Shown in pieces: positions 51,901 through 61,357 of a stretch of DNA of 64,000 nucleotides. Source of the stretch: Symbiodinium natans (taxonomy: Eukaryota > Sar > Dinophyceae > Suessiales > Symbiodiniaceae); NCBI GenBank assembly GCA_905221605.1, contig CAJNDS010002631.1, forward strand, positions 1 through 64,000, given 5' to 3'. Positions within the stretch are counted from its first letter, which is position 1. Every line of letters starts with the position of its first letter. The notes beneath the pieces are model-generated. The model saw nothing but the letters and a program-made list of their open reading frames with translations. It had not been told where the DNA came from and made no database searches. The position numbers and the translations under genes were made by a program.

Positions 51901-51948
51901 CATAACCTGTTGATGCCCTTGAGTGGCATCGGATGCAGCGGAATCCAT
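48898..51948 (-). CDS. ORF1: Gag plus aspartic protease polyprotein (about 1016 aa)
   Basis: This is the structural and protease half of the copia polyprotein. I start it at the AUG 51948-51946 inside the 5' LTR; a second in-frame AUG is at 51903. The frame stays open upstream with only non-AUG codons. From the first AUG: a Ser/Gly/Pro-rich N-terminus; a predicted coiled coil at about residues 213-258; a capsid-like helical region at about 430-660 (FQDWVEVTAAVMYDIS onward); a CCCH finger at 699-718 (C-x8-C-x5-C-x3-H); a CCHC zinc knuckle at 732-745 (C-x2-C-x4-H-x4-C); and an aspartic protease with LLDSGATHC at 851-859. The frame ends TGA and overlaps ORF2 in the -1 frame. The function should be particle assembly, RNA packaging and polyprotein cleavage. 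The CCCH finger next to a CCHC knuckle is unusual for Gag. Confidence 0.93.
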   Translation of the reverse strand: MDSAASDATQGHQQVMTAQAETAAQVVNGVQNQPGPSNEPTTRGSAGGSGVVAGYRGELLGEVMAPGSGAAHGESIASRGALLVEPTESGELQGEQLSAPTTTGLDGWQDYGETSGRGSADYLQMGSVTPRSRNGHSFSLPAGQNWLGGLEMPRWVARLGSYLSVGHGDMVPSPMAGSTGTSTPGGPTFMLRSPGRPMSVRPPTPPSSSDFPSEAVQAEVQRQLGGILSRLQVAEEQNMALRQQLEEERENLRHVKRAKATAATQQELPLSGPPRGDLPPRPEVPERPGGLLSDLASAHLGPADLWGNGKCEHGSEPQGPSVEPQGDHQSTRSRPTSTMPAPPPMPPPRTMEQEEPRGFLRSWLTRPRSESPPPRPDHPRDSPAIEALTKGIAQLQELQAQALQKSSGNGAEVIKPGTSTLSPLPTVKSGAEVALQFQDWVEVTAAVMYDISEQSGTWWKAVLGVVDRAYKAWLSSTPLERLTVQPRGGEELATGKWTRLNARVTAMLLAAMSEEQKMDMIANRISTSSVDMLFRLYTTYQPGGSLERQDVLKRLQSPMDYVDKDTIQEVLRVIRSWPRWMARCETLGMAAPDPSVLARGLKLLTAKYIDSNPDSAFRTAMLRTTLRLDGQPGEEQVRAYQKHLQAELENVVASYPSGSTTAEGLHPRLQALDRGEPRTAPTSKSPEKDKEKGGKTDMCRYFMKPSGCRRGSRCNFSHNMAHLDREVRKKKCLSCGSESHRQKDCGVGKSGPRPPHGPTGSEASGGGAKSLSTTPGVASLSTTSTTGATDGSVVQGTPWTLETLVQAAQQVMQAQAPGDRGESPEKTGPAVRTLVVRGIQVCAMKSSSTALLDSGATHCLRSARSYKEWSEAEKVMVQLAGNHNLVMRMSDNGSLLMPPRKGMSETGTGGDGGQTIVPMGELVGTLGYTLRWSPTECYLYDKSDNRIPLSVSGGCPQLCEAEALSLIAKIEDKRREVLENEIAETQDLVAMAALQLDKGWKDYIREYVATGSWMRV
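49114..49407 (-). other. Retropepsin-like aspartic protease domain
   Basis: Residues about 848-945 of ORF1 carry the catalytic DSGA motif (TALLDSGATHC) and a later GTLGYTLRW stretch at the usual distance. Protease position between Gag and integrase is standard for copia elements. Confidence 0.8.
49795..49854 (-). other. Gag CCCH zinc finger (C-x8-C-x5-C-x3-H)
   Basis: Residues 699-718 of ORF1 contain MCRYFMKPSGC, RRGSRC and NFSH, with the exact spacing of the RNA-binding CCCH family. It lies just before a retroviral-type CCHC knuckle (49714-49755), so two different zinc-finger folds sit side by side in the nucleocapsid position. Confidence 0.85.
51901..51907 (-). promoter_or_regulatory. Primer-binding site, initiator tRNA-Met anticodon loop type
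   Basis: The seven bases right after the 5' LTR read GGTTATG in element orientation. They are complementary to CATAACC, the anticodon-loop segment of eukaryotic initiator tRNA-Met. Drosophila copia is primed by a 5' half of this tRNA cut in the anticodon loop, so the same mechanism is inferred here. The complement of the CAU anticodon is AUG, so the site includes an in-frame Met codon (51903-51901) of gag. The match is short: the next base fits only tRNAs with a U before CAU. Confidence 0.6.
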
Positions 51949-52210
51949 GGCTGCATGCAACGAATAGCGGAGCTTCCGTTCCTTTTTCCAACAAACAAGC
52001 TGTCCATGCGAAAGATTTGTGATTCTACGAAAGTCTGCTGACTGTGCATGTACATAAAGGTCGGTGTCAGCTGTTGCCTTTCGTGTGAAGAACTTCTGCT
52101 TAAAGTCCTGACTCTGGTGACCCAAGGGGTTTACAAACCGCAGCCTTCCCTTGGGCCCAAAAGCGCCGCCGGTTGTGAGGCTCGACGATCGCCTGGAAGG
52201 GGCTTTTACA
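51908..52210 (-). repeat. 5' LTR of the copia element
   Basis: This 303-bp copy is upstream of gag in element orientation. On the minus strand it starts TGTAAAAGCC and ends GGCATCAACA. It matches 42982-43287 except for three substitutions and a 3-bp deletion within a GAC repeat. It presumably carries the promoter and the R region, but I see no clear TATA box. The reading frame of gag is open through the whole LTR, and the first in-frame AUG of gag (51948-51946) lies inside it. Confidence 0.96.
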
Positions 52211-52215
52211 GGTTT
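52211..52215. repeat. Target-site duplication GGTTT, right copy
   Basis: GGTTT directly abuts the outer end of the 5' LTR and is continuous with the TTTAGGG array 52211-52268. Confidence 0.85.
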
Positions 52216-52268
52216 AGGGTTTAGGATTTAGGGTTTAGGGTTTAGGGTTTAGGGTTTAGGGTTTAGGG
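52211..52268 (+). repeat. Telomere-type block, right part of the array split by the copia element
   Basis: Eight TTTAGGG units (one TTTAGGA) starting with GGTTT. Joined to 42949-42981 minus one GGTTT, it gives one array in unbroken phase. Confidence 0.96.
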
Positions 52269-52771
52269 ACGCTGTGCTACCACCACAGGCTGGTGCCGAA
52301 GAGGATGGCTCTTGTCTTTTCCCGGCCGTCGTGAGACTTTAGTTTGTGCCTAGGCTGGTTCACCAGGTTCTGGTTGACATCTTATGCGTGCCTCATTCTT
52401 ATGTGTGCCCAAGATTCCCATGACTCAGCAATGCTAAAACCCTAGCTTAAGTGTGCTGCCTGTCGTCGCACTAGGCAGCCCAACAAGCTTGCTACATGGG
52501 CTGGGGTTGCGGTATCGAAATGCCTGGGCTCGAACTCCATAAAGCCACGCTCACCCCCGCGTCAACGAAGATCAGAACTGAGTTGCGTTTCGGGTGCTGC
52601 TCCAAAGAGTGGCAAGAGTGGTGGGCAGGGACTGTGGGCCCCCGAAACCCTCAGCCCTAAACCCTAGACTCTGCAGGCAGGTAGGTTCGGAGAAGGACAG
52701 TATCCACCGATTAAGTTTTCACCTGGGCTCCCAGCCCAGGTATAAACTTAGCACCACCGGCACTAAGACCT

Positions 52772-52867
52772 AAATGGGGGGGGGGGGTTTAAGACCCCAA
52801 GTAGTAGGATTTTTTTTTATCAGGACCCAATAAGGTACTGTACCCTTAATTTCGGAAACCTCCATTT
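52772..52867 (-). mobile_element. MITE family H, copy 2 (inverted)
   Basis: Read on the minus strand: ATGGAGGTTTCCGAAATTAA, GGGTACAGTACCTTATTGGG, TCCTGATA, and a right end of AAA followed by a C run. It matches copy 1, with poly-T and poly-G expansions. Confidence 0.72.
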
Positions 52868-53359
52868 CTTGTTCTACATGAGTCTGCGTCCGCAGCCCGC
52901 CATGGAAATCTCGGTGCGTGTGTTACCAGGCGTGGCTCACAGTGGTTGTACCTGTTCACTTCACGACCCTCGAAGTGCAAAGGAACCTAAGGAGTATCCA
53001 GGTCCAATGTCCCACCAGCGGAAAATTTTAAAAACAAGTCTAAGAATAATCGTTAGGCAACCAGGCCGCCCAATTCCTTGAGTACTTCAACCATCATGGC
53101 CATGTGCTAGTTGGACCTCAACGCTTAGAGGTTTCTCCAAAGCCGTTCAAGCCGTCAACTTGAGTTGCAGATTCTGTCCCAGGTAGGACCCTTCTGAACC
53201 CTCTTCTGGCTCTCTTAAACAGGGACCTTATTCAGAGGGTCTATATCCCCAAGGGTCCCCCTAATCCTATCCCCTATTCTGAGCCCAGAATTGCAGCTCC
53301 CAACGTCTTCTGGTACCTTCTGTTTGGGCCTAAAGCCTTTAAGGCTCACACCCTTGGGC

Positions 53360-53395
53360 CCCTAAACCCTAAACCCTAAACCCTAAACCCTAAAT
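53360..53395 (-). repeat. Short telomere-type block
   Basis: Five CCCTAAA units. Confidence 0.94.
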
Positions 53396-53499
53396 CCTTG
53401 GGCCATGTGTGGGAGCTACCTGCTCATGGAGCTGGCTTTGGTTTTGAAGGAAGACACAAGTAACTAGGACCGGCCCTTGGGTCTGGAAAGCATCTCACA

Positions 53500-53527
53500 G
53501 GGTTTAGGGTTTAGGGTTTAGGGTTTC
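53500..53527 (+). repeat. Short telomere-type block
   Basis: Four TTTAGGG units. Confidence 0.93.
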
Positions 53528-56500
53528 GGTTTCAGGGCTCACAAACCTTCATAGTCCCGCAGTCTTCACCAAGCTCTAACAACCCCAGCTACAGCGCCGA
53601 CCCCCAAGCTCTGACAGCAGAAGCATCTTTCTGACGCCTAGACTTCGTTCAGAACGCCGACTTTGCACATGAAGGCAAACTTTAAACCCTGACACCCTTG
53701 ACCTTTCCAACGCTTCTAGTACGTAGACTGTCAGCAGTCATCCCTCGCTTGGACCTGCAGGCGTGATATGTACTGGCTCTGTGACGCTTTGCTGAAACAC
53801 ACGTGCTCTAGCGATTCTTGGGCATGGTTTGGGGTTTCTGCGATGGGAGGTGTGCTTTCCTTGAGCCCCAAAGACTCGTAAGAACACCCGAATTGTGAAT
53901 AACCGTCATGGCCTCAAGCCAAACCTGCATCGCTTGAGGTCACTTCTCTGGCGATTGGGGCGCGGGCGGACGGATGTCGGGCCCTTCTGTGCCTGAGAGA
54001 TTTAGAGTGCTCTTACATCCTGCGGGCACGAGAGTAGTTGTAAGCTGCGCAGACGAGGCTTCTAGGTTTCTCCCGCCAACTCAGCTCTCACCACATCCTG
54101 AACCCAAAGCCGGACCCTACGCTGACAAGCCTGGCAAGCCTGAACCCCACACCGCCCACACCTTGACACTTCAAAACCTACTCATCCCCAAAGCAGTGGA
54201 GGGCGATGCACCACGGCACTGAGGTATATGGATAAGGATCTGGGAAACAGTGTGTGCCTTGAGCTTCAAGATAAGGCTTTCAAAGAGGTGTGTTTTGGCG
54301 AGTTAGCGGCTTTGGGGCTCTTCTCTCATTCTGACTCGTGACGGGAGTGGTGGGCATAGGCTACATCGTTCAAGGACACGGGTTTCAGTTTCAGCGCTTT
54401 CTCAGGTTTGGTTTTGATGTTCACGCGGAGTCTTTCTGAACAACCACTCACTTGACCGGTTCCCAGGTCGCTTCCGATGCAAGTGGGGGCGGGCTTCCAC
54501 CGCTTCCGCGATCTGCTGCGGTCGCACCCTCTGTGGCAGTCAGGCCCTCTGCTTTGCAAGGAGGTCTAGGGGCCCAACAGTGAGACAAGATACTCCGAAA
54601 CAGAGACCCTCAAACCAAGAAGAGCACTAAACCCGAGAACTAAGGCAACCTTGGGTTTGGTTCTTCCCCTGGCTTGGGTTTTGAGATCAAGTTTGATCCC
54701 TCGTGCGTTCCTTGCTTGGAGAGATGTCTGGCGAAGCCGGTGGAAACGGTTTCTTCAGTTTCTCTGAGATTTTGTTTGCTCAGAAGAACTCTTCTGCTGT
54801 GGACCTGAAGCCTTCCCCAGCTTCAAGCCACGAAACCCAGACATTGTTGGCATACATACTTAAACGAGAAGAAGAAAAATGATGTTATCATTAGTAATAA
54901 AAAAGAATAATGATAGTAATACAGTCCTGCAGGCTTTCACGGTGTCGTGGCTGGAGAGCCGCGCTCTGCTGAGGTCGCGCGAGAGAAGCTTTGGGGTGTG
55001 GGTTAGAGGGGAAGTTGGTAAGCCTACTAAGTGCAGGAGTTGGGGGGATGGGAGTGGACTTCGCTGTTGCATTCCGGGCTTGGGTCTAGGGTTCAGGGGC
55101 TTTGGGGTGCACTGCTGGGCGGGATCCCAAGACTCCGATCCACTCAGTTGCACTATGTTTTACTATGTTTCACTTATTGAAAAAAGCCGGGAGAGGACCC
55201 CCGGCTAGCGTCTGAGCTTGGGGGTCGATTCTGTGGCTCAGCATTCGCTTCCTCTGTGTTGCTTGTAGAGGTTCGCAGACACTCCGAAGGCTCACCACGC
55301 TATCCACACGGAACCGCACCGTGCAAGCCGGGCTTGCAGAGTCATGTTCCCGCTGCGCACAGGTCGTCGGCAGCGTCGGCAGCTGCTTCTTGATGCTCGT
55401 CGCAATTTCCACGAAATTCCTGAAGCCCAGGCTCGGCATTTGAGATGCCTTCCCCAGGGCCCTTGCGCGTCGAAGTCCACGCTGCAAAGGGTGCCCTCAA
55501 ATCCCGAGCCCTAATCTCGAACGTCCCCGTGGTCGCCATAAGCATCTCAGTCTTATCGCTCCGGGGATCCCTTGACCTGGGCCTTCCACTACGGCTACGA
55601 TCCAAGGGTTTAGGGTGCAGGGTTTAGGGTGCTGTAGGGCCTGAAGGGGTTGTGTGGAGTGGGCTAAGACACATCCGATTAAAAGGCCCGATGCAGCGGA
55701 GTGTCCGTGGCAGCTTCTTGGTCGTCGAGTTTTGGTTGTAGCCTGGGCTTAGGGATGTTCAGGACCGACCGTGCTGCATGTGAGGACTGTCTTCGAGCGC
55801 GAGGACGGAGTCGGCTGGCGCGCTCGCTTGGGTGTGGGCCGGTACACGATGCTCAGCTGCAATTGCCTCCCGAACCGACGCCGTGTGAAGCTCCATATCG
55901 TGCATCCTTGTTGACATGGAGCTGCGGAAATCCGGCAAAGGGCTAGGCAAAATACCCCCTAAGAATGGTAGATTCAATTTGTGGATCAATCTTTGACGTT
56001 CATTTCATTCACCCGTCATTCTAGTGCTATATCTCTTATATTGTGATCTCATTTTCGGATCGAAGAACTGGGTGAATGAAGAAGCCCAATCAAGAAGACT
56101 AACTTGTCTACGGGCTTTTTCGTCTGGCAAAAGAGAATCACAGACAACTAGAACGCGTGAAACTCATGCAATTCTTGGGCATTTTCTCGGTCAAATGTTC
56201 ACTCTATGCCTTCTCCTTAATGGGTCTGCGATTACTAGTGTTCACCTTGTTCATTCGCTCAATCGTCCAAAAGACACGCTAAAATATGTAGTTCATGTGC
56301 GCCTGCGGAGTTGCTGGCAGCTCGGGATTACCGGTTAGGGCCGGTTAAGGTTCAGATACAGCCGTTTAAGGCGGGTTTAAGAGGGCTGGACCCTGACACA
56401 GGCAGTGTTCGCTTCAGATGAGCGGCGTCCCCCCTGTCCAGCCAGGCCCCTTGCGAGAAGCCGCCCCAACTCTGTCACAGTTCGAGTTGCAATCGCAAGT

Positions 56501-59474
56501 GCCTGTTCGTGATCAGTCACACTCCCCCAACAAACCCGGACGAATCTCCATTCCGACTTAGTGTCCAGCCCCTCAATTCCGTCTACATTTCGAAAGGTTA
56601 AGAGGCGACGATGTAGTGTTGACCTTGGGGTCTCCTGGACCCTGCCGCCTTACGGCCCTCCATGAATTGTACGCTCCCCGTGCAAGGTGCTCTGCTGGTA
56701 GAGGATGGGTCGTCGCCAGCAAGGCTCATGATGTGCAGCCGGGGCATGGTTTTCAAAGTTCCTGCATAATAGTAAAATATAAAAATACGAATAGGATTAT
56801 CAATAATAATAAGAATAATATAATGTGTCTCCAAGTTTGATATTTAAAGCTGACTGTGGATGCACAACCGAACACCGACACTGAAGTCACTTTCTCGCTT
56901 TGTCTGCATAGAGAATGTTAAGAGGTCATGTCATGGTCGTAGCTCCAAGTGTGAGACTGGATGCATCCTCGTGCAAAACTCCTTTTCTCAGCTCTTTTCG
57001 GCTTTGCTCTTAGCAATGCTTCGAGCCGTCCTGGTTTGTCCGGTGCTTGACACTATCTAAGACACATGTAACGCCGCACAGCCCCTCGCTCCTCACTCCT
57101 GAGTCCGGGCAGTCTACAGAAAACTGCCAATGTTGGCCGCTCCCGGAATCAAAGAGGCACGACCACCAGTCACCTGGTAGACCCTCCACCCGGAGGAGAG
57201 GGGGAGGACCAGAAGTGCTGGCATACAGTCATGAATGATATCCATTGCCACGATACATGAACTCCTGTCTCTCAAGGATCCTAAGCACAATACCTCCAAA
57301 AACCCCACAACTCCGAACCCGAAAGCCCTGGACTCCATGCCCCTGGCAGGGAAGATGGGGCTCTTACCTTCCGGTTGCCTTTGCCGGGCACTCGGTCTCA
57401 ATATGTCACAAGCCTTTGAGTTTGGATAGGCCGTTCTGGGCTTCGGACAAAGCGATTTTAGGTAAACCTCTATAACCCCCCACAAATGCACGTAGCCGCC
57501 TGATTGCGCAATGCCCCCAAGCACAGCTACGGATGCAACTTGATCACCATGTGCCTGTCAGTGACCCTTTGGAAGATATCGAGGTGCACCATGCTGTCAG
57601 CCACGATTGTCCCTTTTGACTTTAGGACGGAAGCGGCTCAATGCTGGGAAGCTTAAAATGCTCAGCTGCAGCCATTCAGGTCGCGTGCCATTCGCCCCGT
57701 CCTCGTCGCGTGACTTGCCTCATGTGTCCAGCGCTCATGGTGATAAAGGCTTTCGGTACATGATGTCGCAATTTCACTCGAGGTTAGGTGTTTCGATCTT
57801 CGCAATCGTAGTTGGAGGCCGTGTAGCAACTTCACGTAGCGAACACAACTGATTTAGGCGACTCAGCTGACGAAAACGCCATTGTCTCCAAGACAAGGCC
57901 ACAACTAGAACTTTGTTTGCGAAGTCCTGTTACAAAGTCGGAACCCAAACACAAGTTCAACCCAGTGAAGCACACTCCCTCACTCAGAAACTCTCAGAGA
58001 GTTTGGGCGAGTTGTGCATGGCCGCTTCATTGGTTTTCTGCAAGAATCTGGGTCTTGAGGTTCAGAATCTGAGGCGCTTGAGAGGTGGAGGGGTTGGGTG
58101 TTGCAATGGTTTACCCTATAAGGCCCCTTAAGAGGCGGCGTTTCATCTCCTTCCGGTTCTTCGAGCTTACTTTGCGGCTGCCGGATGGTGGTGGACTCGC
58201 CGGGTTTAAGTTTAGGGTCTGGCGCACCGGGCGATGGGATGCCCAATCCTCAAACCATCCTCAACCCCGTCAGGCTTTTTCGCGCATAGGCCCTCGCAGG
58301 GGTTTGGGATGTAGTGATCTATGTTCCAAATTCCTTACGTGACCGGTCGTGCTGCGGCCTCTGCTGACCAGATCTGTCCTGTGGCCAAACCGCCTTTCAC
58401 AAAACTCCATGCCTTCTTGGTCTGTCGAGGGTGGCTCTGTCACGAACTTCGCTTAGGAGTTCGTTGACTACCAACTACATCAGAAGGCTGAAGAGGAATT
58501 GGACGTGCAGCTCTGGCTTTGCGTCTAGGTTTACATGTGCCGCCTGCCAGACTGCCAGGGACACAGAACGTCACTGAGTTCCGCTTCCGCGCGCAGGAGG
58601 CGGCAGGGATTCCTTGTTCGTTCATTGTTGCAGCAGCTGCAGAATGAGTTCTTCAGAAAACCTTGGAGAGCAGTACCGTGAAGGCATGGCAGAACTGTTT
58701 ACAAGGAAGTTTGTTACAGTTGGAGAGAAACCTCACAGATCGAATCTTGAACTTTCTGAAGATGAGTTTACGTTCGTCATCTTCATATTTGTAAAGGAGC
58801 ATGAAGGAAAGGGCTGAAAACGCATTACCGTCTCCAATGCAGCGAGGGTGTTTCTGAATGGTTGGTGCCCTGAGAAAATTCGCTGCGCTCAGAACCTGAT
58901 TCTTGAGTTTCTTGCGACGGTGGTCGCATGTGGGTTCAAAAAAACCATATTCATGCGCGAGAAAATACGAACGGGAAAAAACGAATACAAGGATGACATG
59001 TCCTTCCTTCGTTCTTGAACCAAAGTCACCCTGCAAGTGGGGGCATCGGCACGCAGGATGCACGCACCCTACTCCTGGTTCGGCTATCCCGCCGGGAAGG
59101 CGACAGTCGGGTTGAGGACTTGGGGCCGGTAGGACTTGGGGCCGGTAGCCAGTTGTCGGAACGACAGGGCCTGAGTTGCAGCCATGCAGCAGGGATTTCG
59201 GGGTGTAGGATTCGCCCTTTGGGGGTTAGGGGGGTGGGCACGGGTTTAAGCCTTATAAGGGGCTTAGGCATCACAAGACTAAACAGCTGGGATCCCCAAG
59301 TCCGAAGCATTGGGGCTTCCGGTAGTCACGCCGCCCCCTATTGAGACAACTTGCTTCGTAGGCTGGGAGCTGGGTAGAAGCAAGCTCGATGGGTGTCAGC
59401 AAGTTCGATGAGGATAACAAACCAACTAACAACGGTCAAACAAAGACCGTTGGCACTTATCGAAGGACCAAGGA
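53528..59474. other. Gene-poor stretch almost free of telomere-type blocks
   Basis: Three degenerate TTTAGGG units at 55606-55630 are the only telomere-type sequence. An AT-rich AATAATAA patch lies at 56765-56825. Open frames reach 136 codons on both strands without recognisable domains. No repeat family of the window was found here. Confidence 0.5.
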
Positions 59475-59588
59475 CCCAATGAGCCCAATACCCCTTAATT
59501 AAGGAATATTCCTTAACTCATAATTAATGAGGAGGATCCTTGTATAATTTAAGCTATATTCCTTAATTAAGGGGTATTGGGCCCCTTG
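59475..59588 (+). mobile_element. MITE family A, copy 6
   Basis: Ends CAATGAGCCCAATACCCC and GGGGTATTGGGCCCCTTG with TTAATTAAGGAATATTCC arms. A second copy of the right end alone (GGGGTATTGGGCTCTCTGGG) lies at 59679-59700. Between them TTTTTTTAACCCCCC occurs about three times, so this locus has been rearranged. Confidence 0.88.
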
Positions 59589-59678
59589 TTTTTTTAACCC
59601 CCCACCTGTTTTTTTAACCCCCCCCCCCCCTCCCTGTTAGACGCGGAATCCCCTTTTTTTTAACCCCCCGCCACGGGG

Positions 59679-59700
59679 AGGGGTATTGGGCTCTCTGGGG
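59679..59700 (+). mobile_element. MITE family A, solitary right end
   Basis: GAGGGGTATTGGGCTCTCTG followed by GG matches the right terminus of family A. No matching left end is next to it; see copy 6. Confidence 0.7.
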
Positions 59701-59806
59701 ATGGGAGGAAGGGAGGCTTCTTGGCTTTTTTGGCTTGGTCGGCTCTGTTGGCTTTTGGCTTCGCTTCTTGGCTTGTTGGCGTTCGCACTTTGACGTTGCC
59801 TTTTCC

Positions 59807-59855
59807 AAACCCTAAACCCTAAACCCTAAACCCTAACCCTAAACCCTAAACCCTA
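59807..59855 (-). repeat. Interstitial telomere-type block
   Basis: Seven units, one shortened to CCCTAA. Confidence 0.95.
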
Positions 59856-59965
59856 TAAGCAAGACAGAACCCATCGCGGCAAAGGAGCTGCGCTCCACCC
59901 AAGCCCCCTGCCATCAACAAGCCCAGCCACAGCCAACCCAACCATGCTATGTTTTTCTGAGCAGT

Positions 59966-59993
59966 AAACTCTAAACCCTAAACCCGAAACCTT
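59966..59993 (-). repeat. Short degenerate telomere-type block
   Basis: ACTCTAAACCCTAAACCCGA, then AACCTTA. Confidence 0.85.
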
Positions 59994-60312
59994 AGCTTGA
60001 CATGCAAGACCTGTCAAATGTGTGTAAAACGCTGGGCAAAGTGGTTGCAAATCGGGGAACATAGGCCCCTTGCTCATGAAATCAAGCAACGGCACTTCGT
60101 TGTCAATCCGCCGAACGGTTTTGACGTCCAACACGAGCTGGGCGGCAGAAGCCCCCCAATCCAAGCCAAAACCAGGGCGTGTGTTTCAAGTTGAGTTTTG
60201 GGTTCTTGGTTTTGGGTTTGGGTGTGGCATCTCGCAGCCAAAGCCAAGCCGGTCTGTCGAGGCCAGGTTGGTTCGCCGCAGCCAACCCAACCAAACCATT
60301 TGTTTATTTAAA

Positions 60313-60412
60313 CACTAGGTAGGCCCTTGGGACATTTTATATTTTCCCTTATTTGGGTTTAAGAGCATCATATTCAGGAATATTTTTCAGAGGGTTTTAG
60401 GGGCCATCCTAG
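60313..60412 (+). mobile_element. MITE family E, copy 2
   Basis: ACTAGGTAGGCCCTTGGGAC and GGGCCATCCTAG ends. Interior: TTTTCCCTTATTTGGGTTTA and ATTCAGGAATATTTTTC. Confidence 0.87.
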
Positions 60413-60514
60413 AACACCTTTGAAACCAATGGAACACTTGAGCGAACGGCCGTCATTCATGGCTTTTGGGGCTTGTGAACAGTCGGGAAGACACTGTTTG
60501 CGAGCTGTGAAAGA

Positions 60515-60614
60515 CTTACTTAGCCAATAGTTGAACTTTAAACTTTTTGGGCTTCCTTATTTAGTAGGAACTGTATAGTTTAACCTTTTTTCCTTTGGTT
60601 ATTAGAGAGGTAAG
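60515..60614 (+). mobile_element. MITE family F, copy 2
   Basis: CTTACTTAGCCAATAGTTGA at the left and AGAGGTAAG at the right. Interior: AACTTTTTGGGCTTCCTTAT and TTTAACCTTTTTTCCTTTGG. Confidence 0.83.
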
Positions 60615-60978
60615 AAGAGGTGCCGTAAGTTGCAGCATTTGGAGCCTTTGAAGAGTCAGAAGCGTTTGGATGAAAGGGTTTGAAGCCTGAGAAGCAGAAA
60701 GGCTGCAATTCACAGAGCTTGGGGCTTGTGAAAAGGCAGAAGCTTGCGAACTATCAGCCATGCTGTAGATCACAAGCAGTCAGACATGCTCTAATTTGCA
60801 AAAATTCCCAGCCTGCGAATAGTCAGAAGCGCAGTTGTGTACGGCATTTAGAGCACTTGGATCCGTAGAGGATGCTTCAGGGAGCCGGCCCTTAACTTTC
60901 GGGGTGGATGATTTGTGATCTCTTGTCAGTTTTTATCGGTCGCCCCAAGCCAGTGCGCTATTACAGGGCCGTTCTTTC

Positions 60979-60997
60979 GGGGGGGGGGGGGGGGGGT
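60979..60997. repeat. Poly-G run
   Basis: About 19 consecutive G, after CTTTC. Confidence 0.95.
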
Positions 60998-61242
60998 TTG
61001 GGGTTTTGAGGTTGTAGCAGGCGAATCGGTTTGAACTGACTGGATTGAACATTTGTGGCGGCAAAAGCCTGCAGCAGTCCAGACATGCAAGGTTGTGTCC
61101 TTTAGCCGGAATCTAGCACCTGTTCTAGACTGCATTTGGTTGTCAGAAAAGGACGAAAAGTCCTCCAACACACACGAGCACCGAAGGTGGACTCACATGG
61201 TTGCAGCTTGAGCTGGAGACCAGATCCTTGGCCCTGTCGTGG

Positions 61243-61319
61243 TCCCTAAACCCTAAACCCTAAACCCTAAACCCCAAACCCTAAACCCTAAACCCTAAAC
61301 CCCAAACCCCAAACCCCAA
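61243..61319 (-). repeat. Interstitial telomere-type block
   Basis: Eleven units, the right end drifting to CCCCAAA. Confidence 0.96.
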
Positions 61320-61357
61320 GCGCCGGGCCGGTGTGAATGCTAAGAGGGTCCGAGGTT

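Larger units (their letters stand above)
42982..52210 (-). mobile_element. Nearly intact Ty1/copia LTR retrotransposon
   Basis: The element is 9,229 bp and reads on the minus strand: 5' LTR, primer-binding site, ORF1 (gag-protease), ORF2 (methyltransferase-like, integrase, oxygenase-like, reverse transcriptase, RNase H, SAP-like), purine tract, 3' LTR. Integrase precedes reverse transcriptase, which is the Ty1/copia order, not the gypsy order. LTRs begin TG and end CA, and a 5-bp GGTTT duplication flanks the element. The two LTRs differ by three substitutions and one 3-bp indel, so the insertion looks recent. Both coding frames lack internal stops. The only apparent lesion is the -1 frame change between ORF1 and ORF2, which could be recoding, mutation or assembly error. 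It interrupts a TTTAGGG array. Family membership is secure from the catalytic motifs; activity is inferred. Confidence 0.96.

Noticed and set aside
51949-52125. Extension of ORF1 upstream to a TTG codon within the LTR
   Set aside because: No in-frame AUG exists there, so the start was placed at 51948. The openness of the frame is reported separately as a finding.
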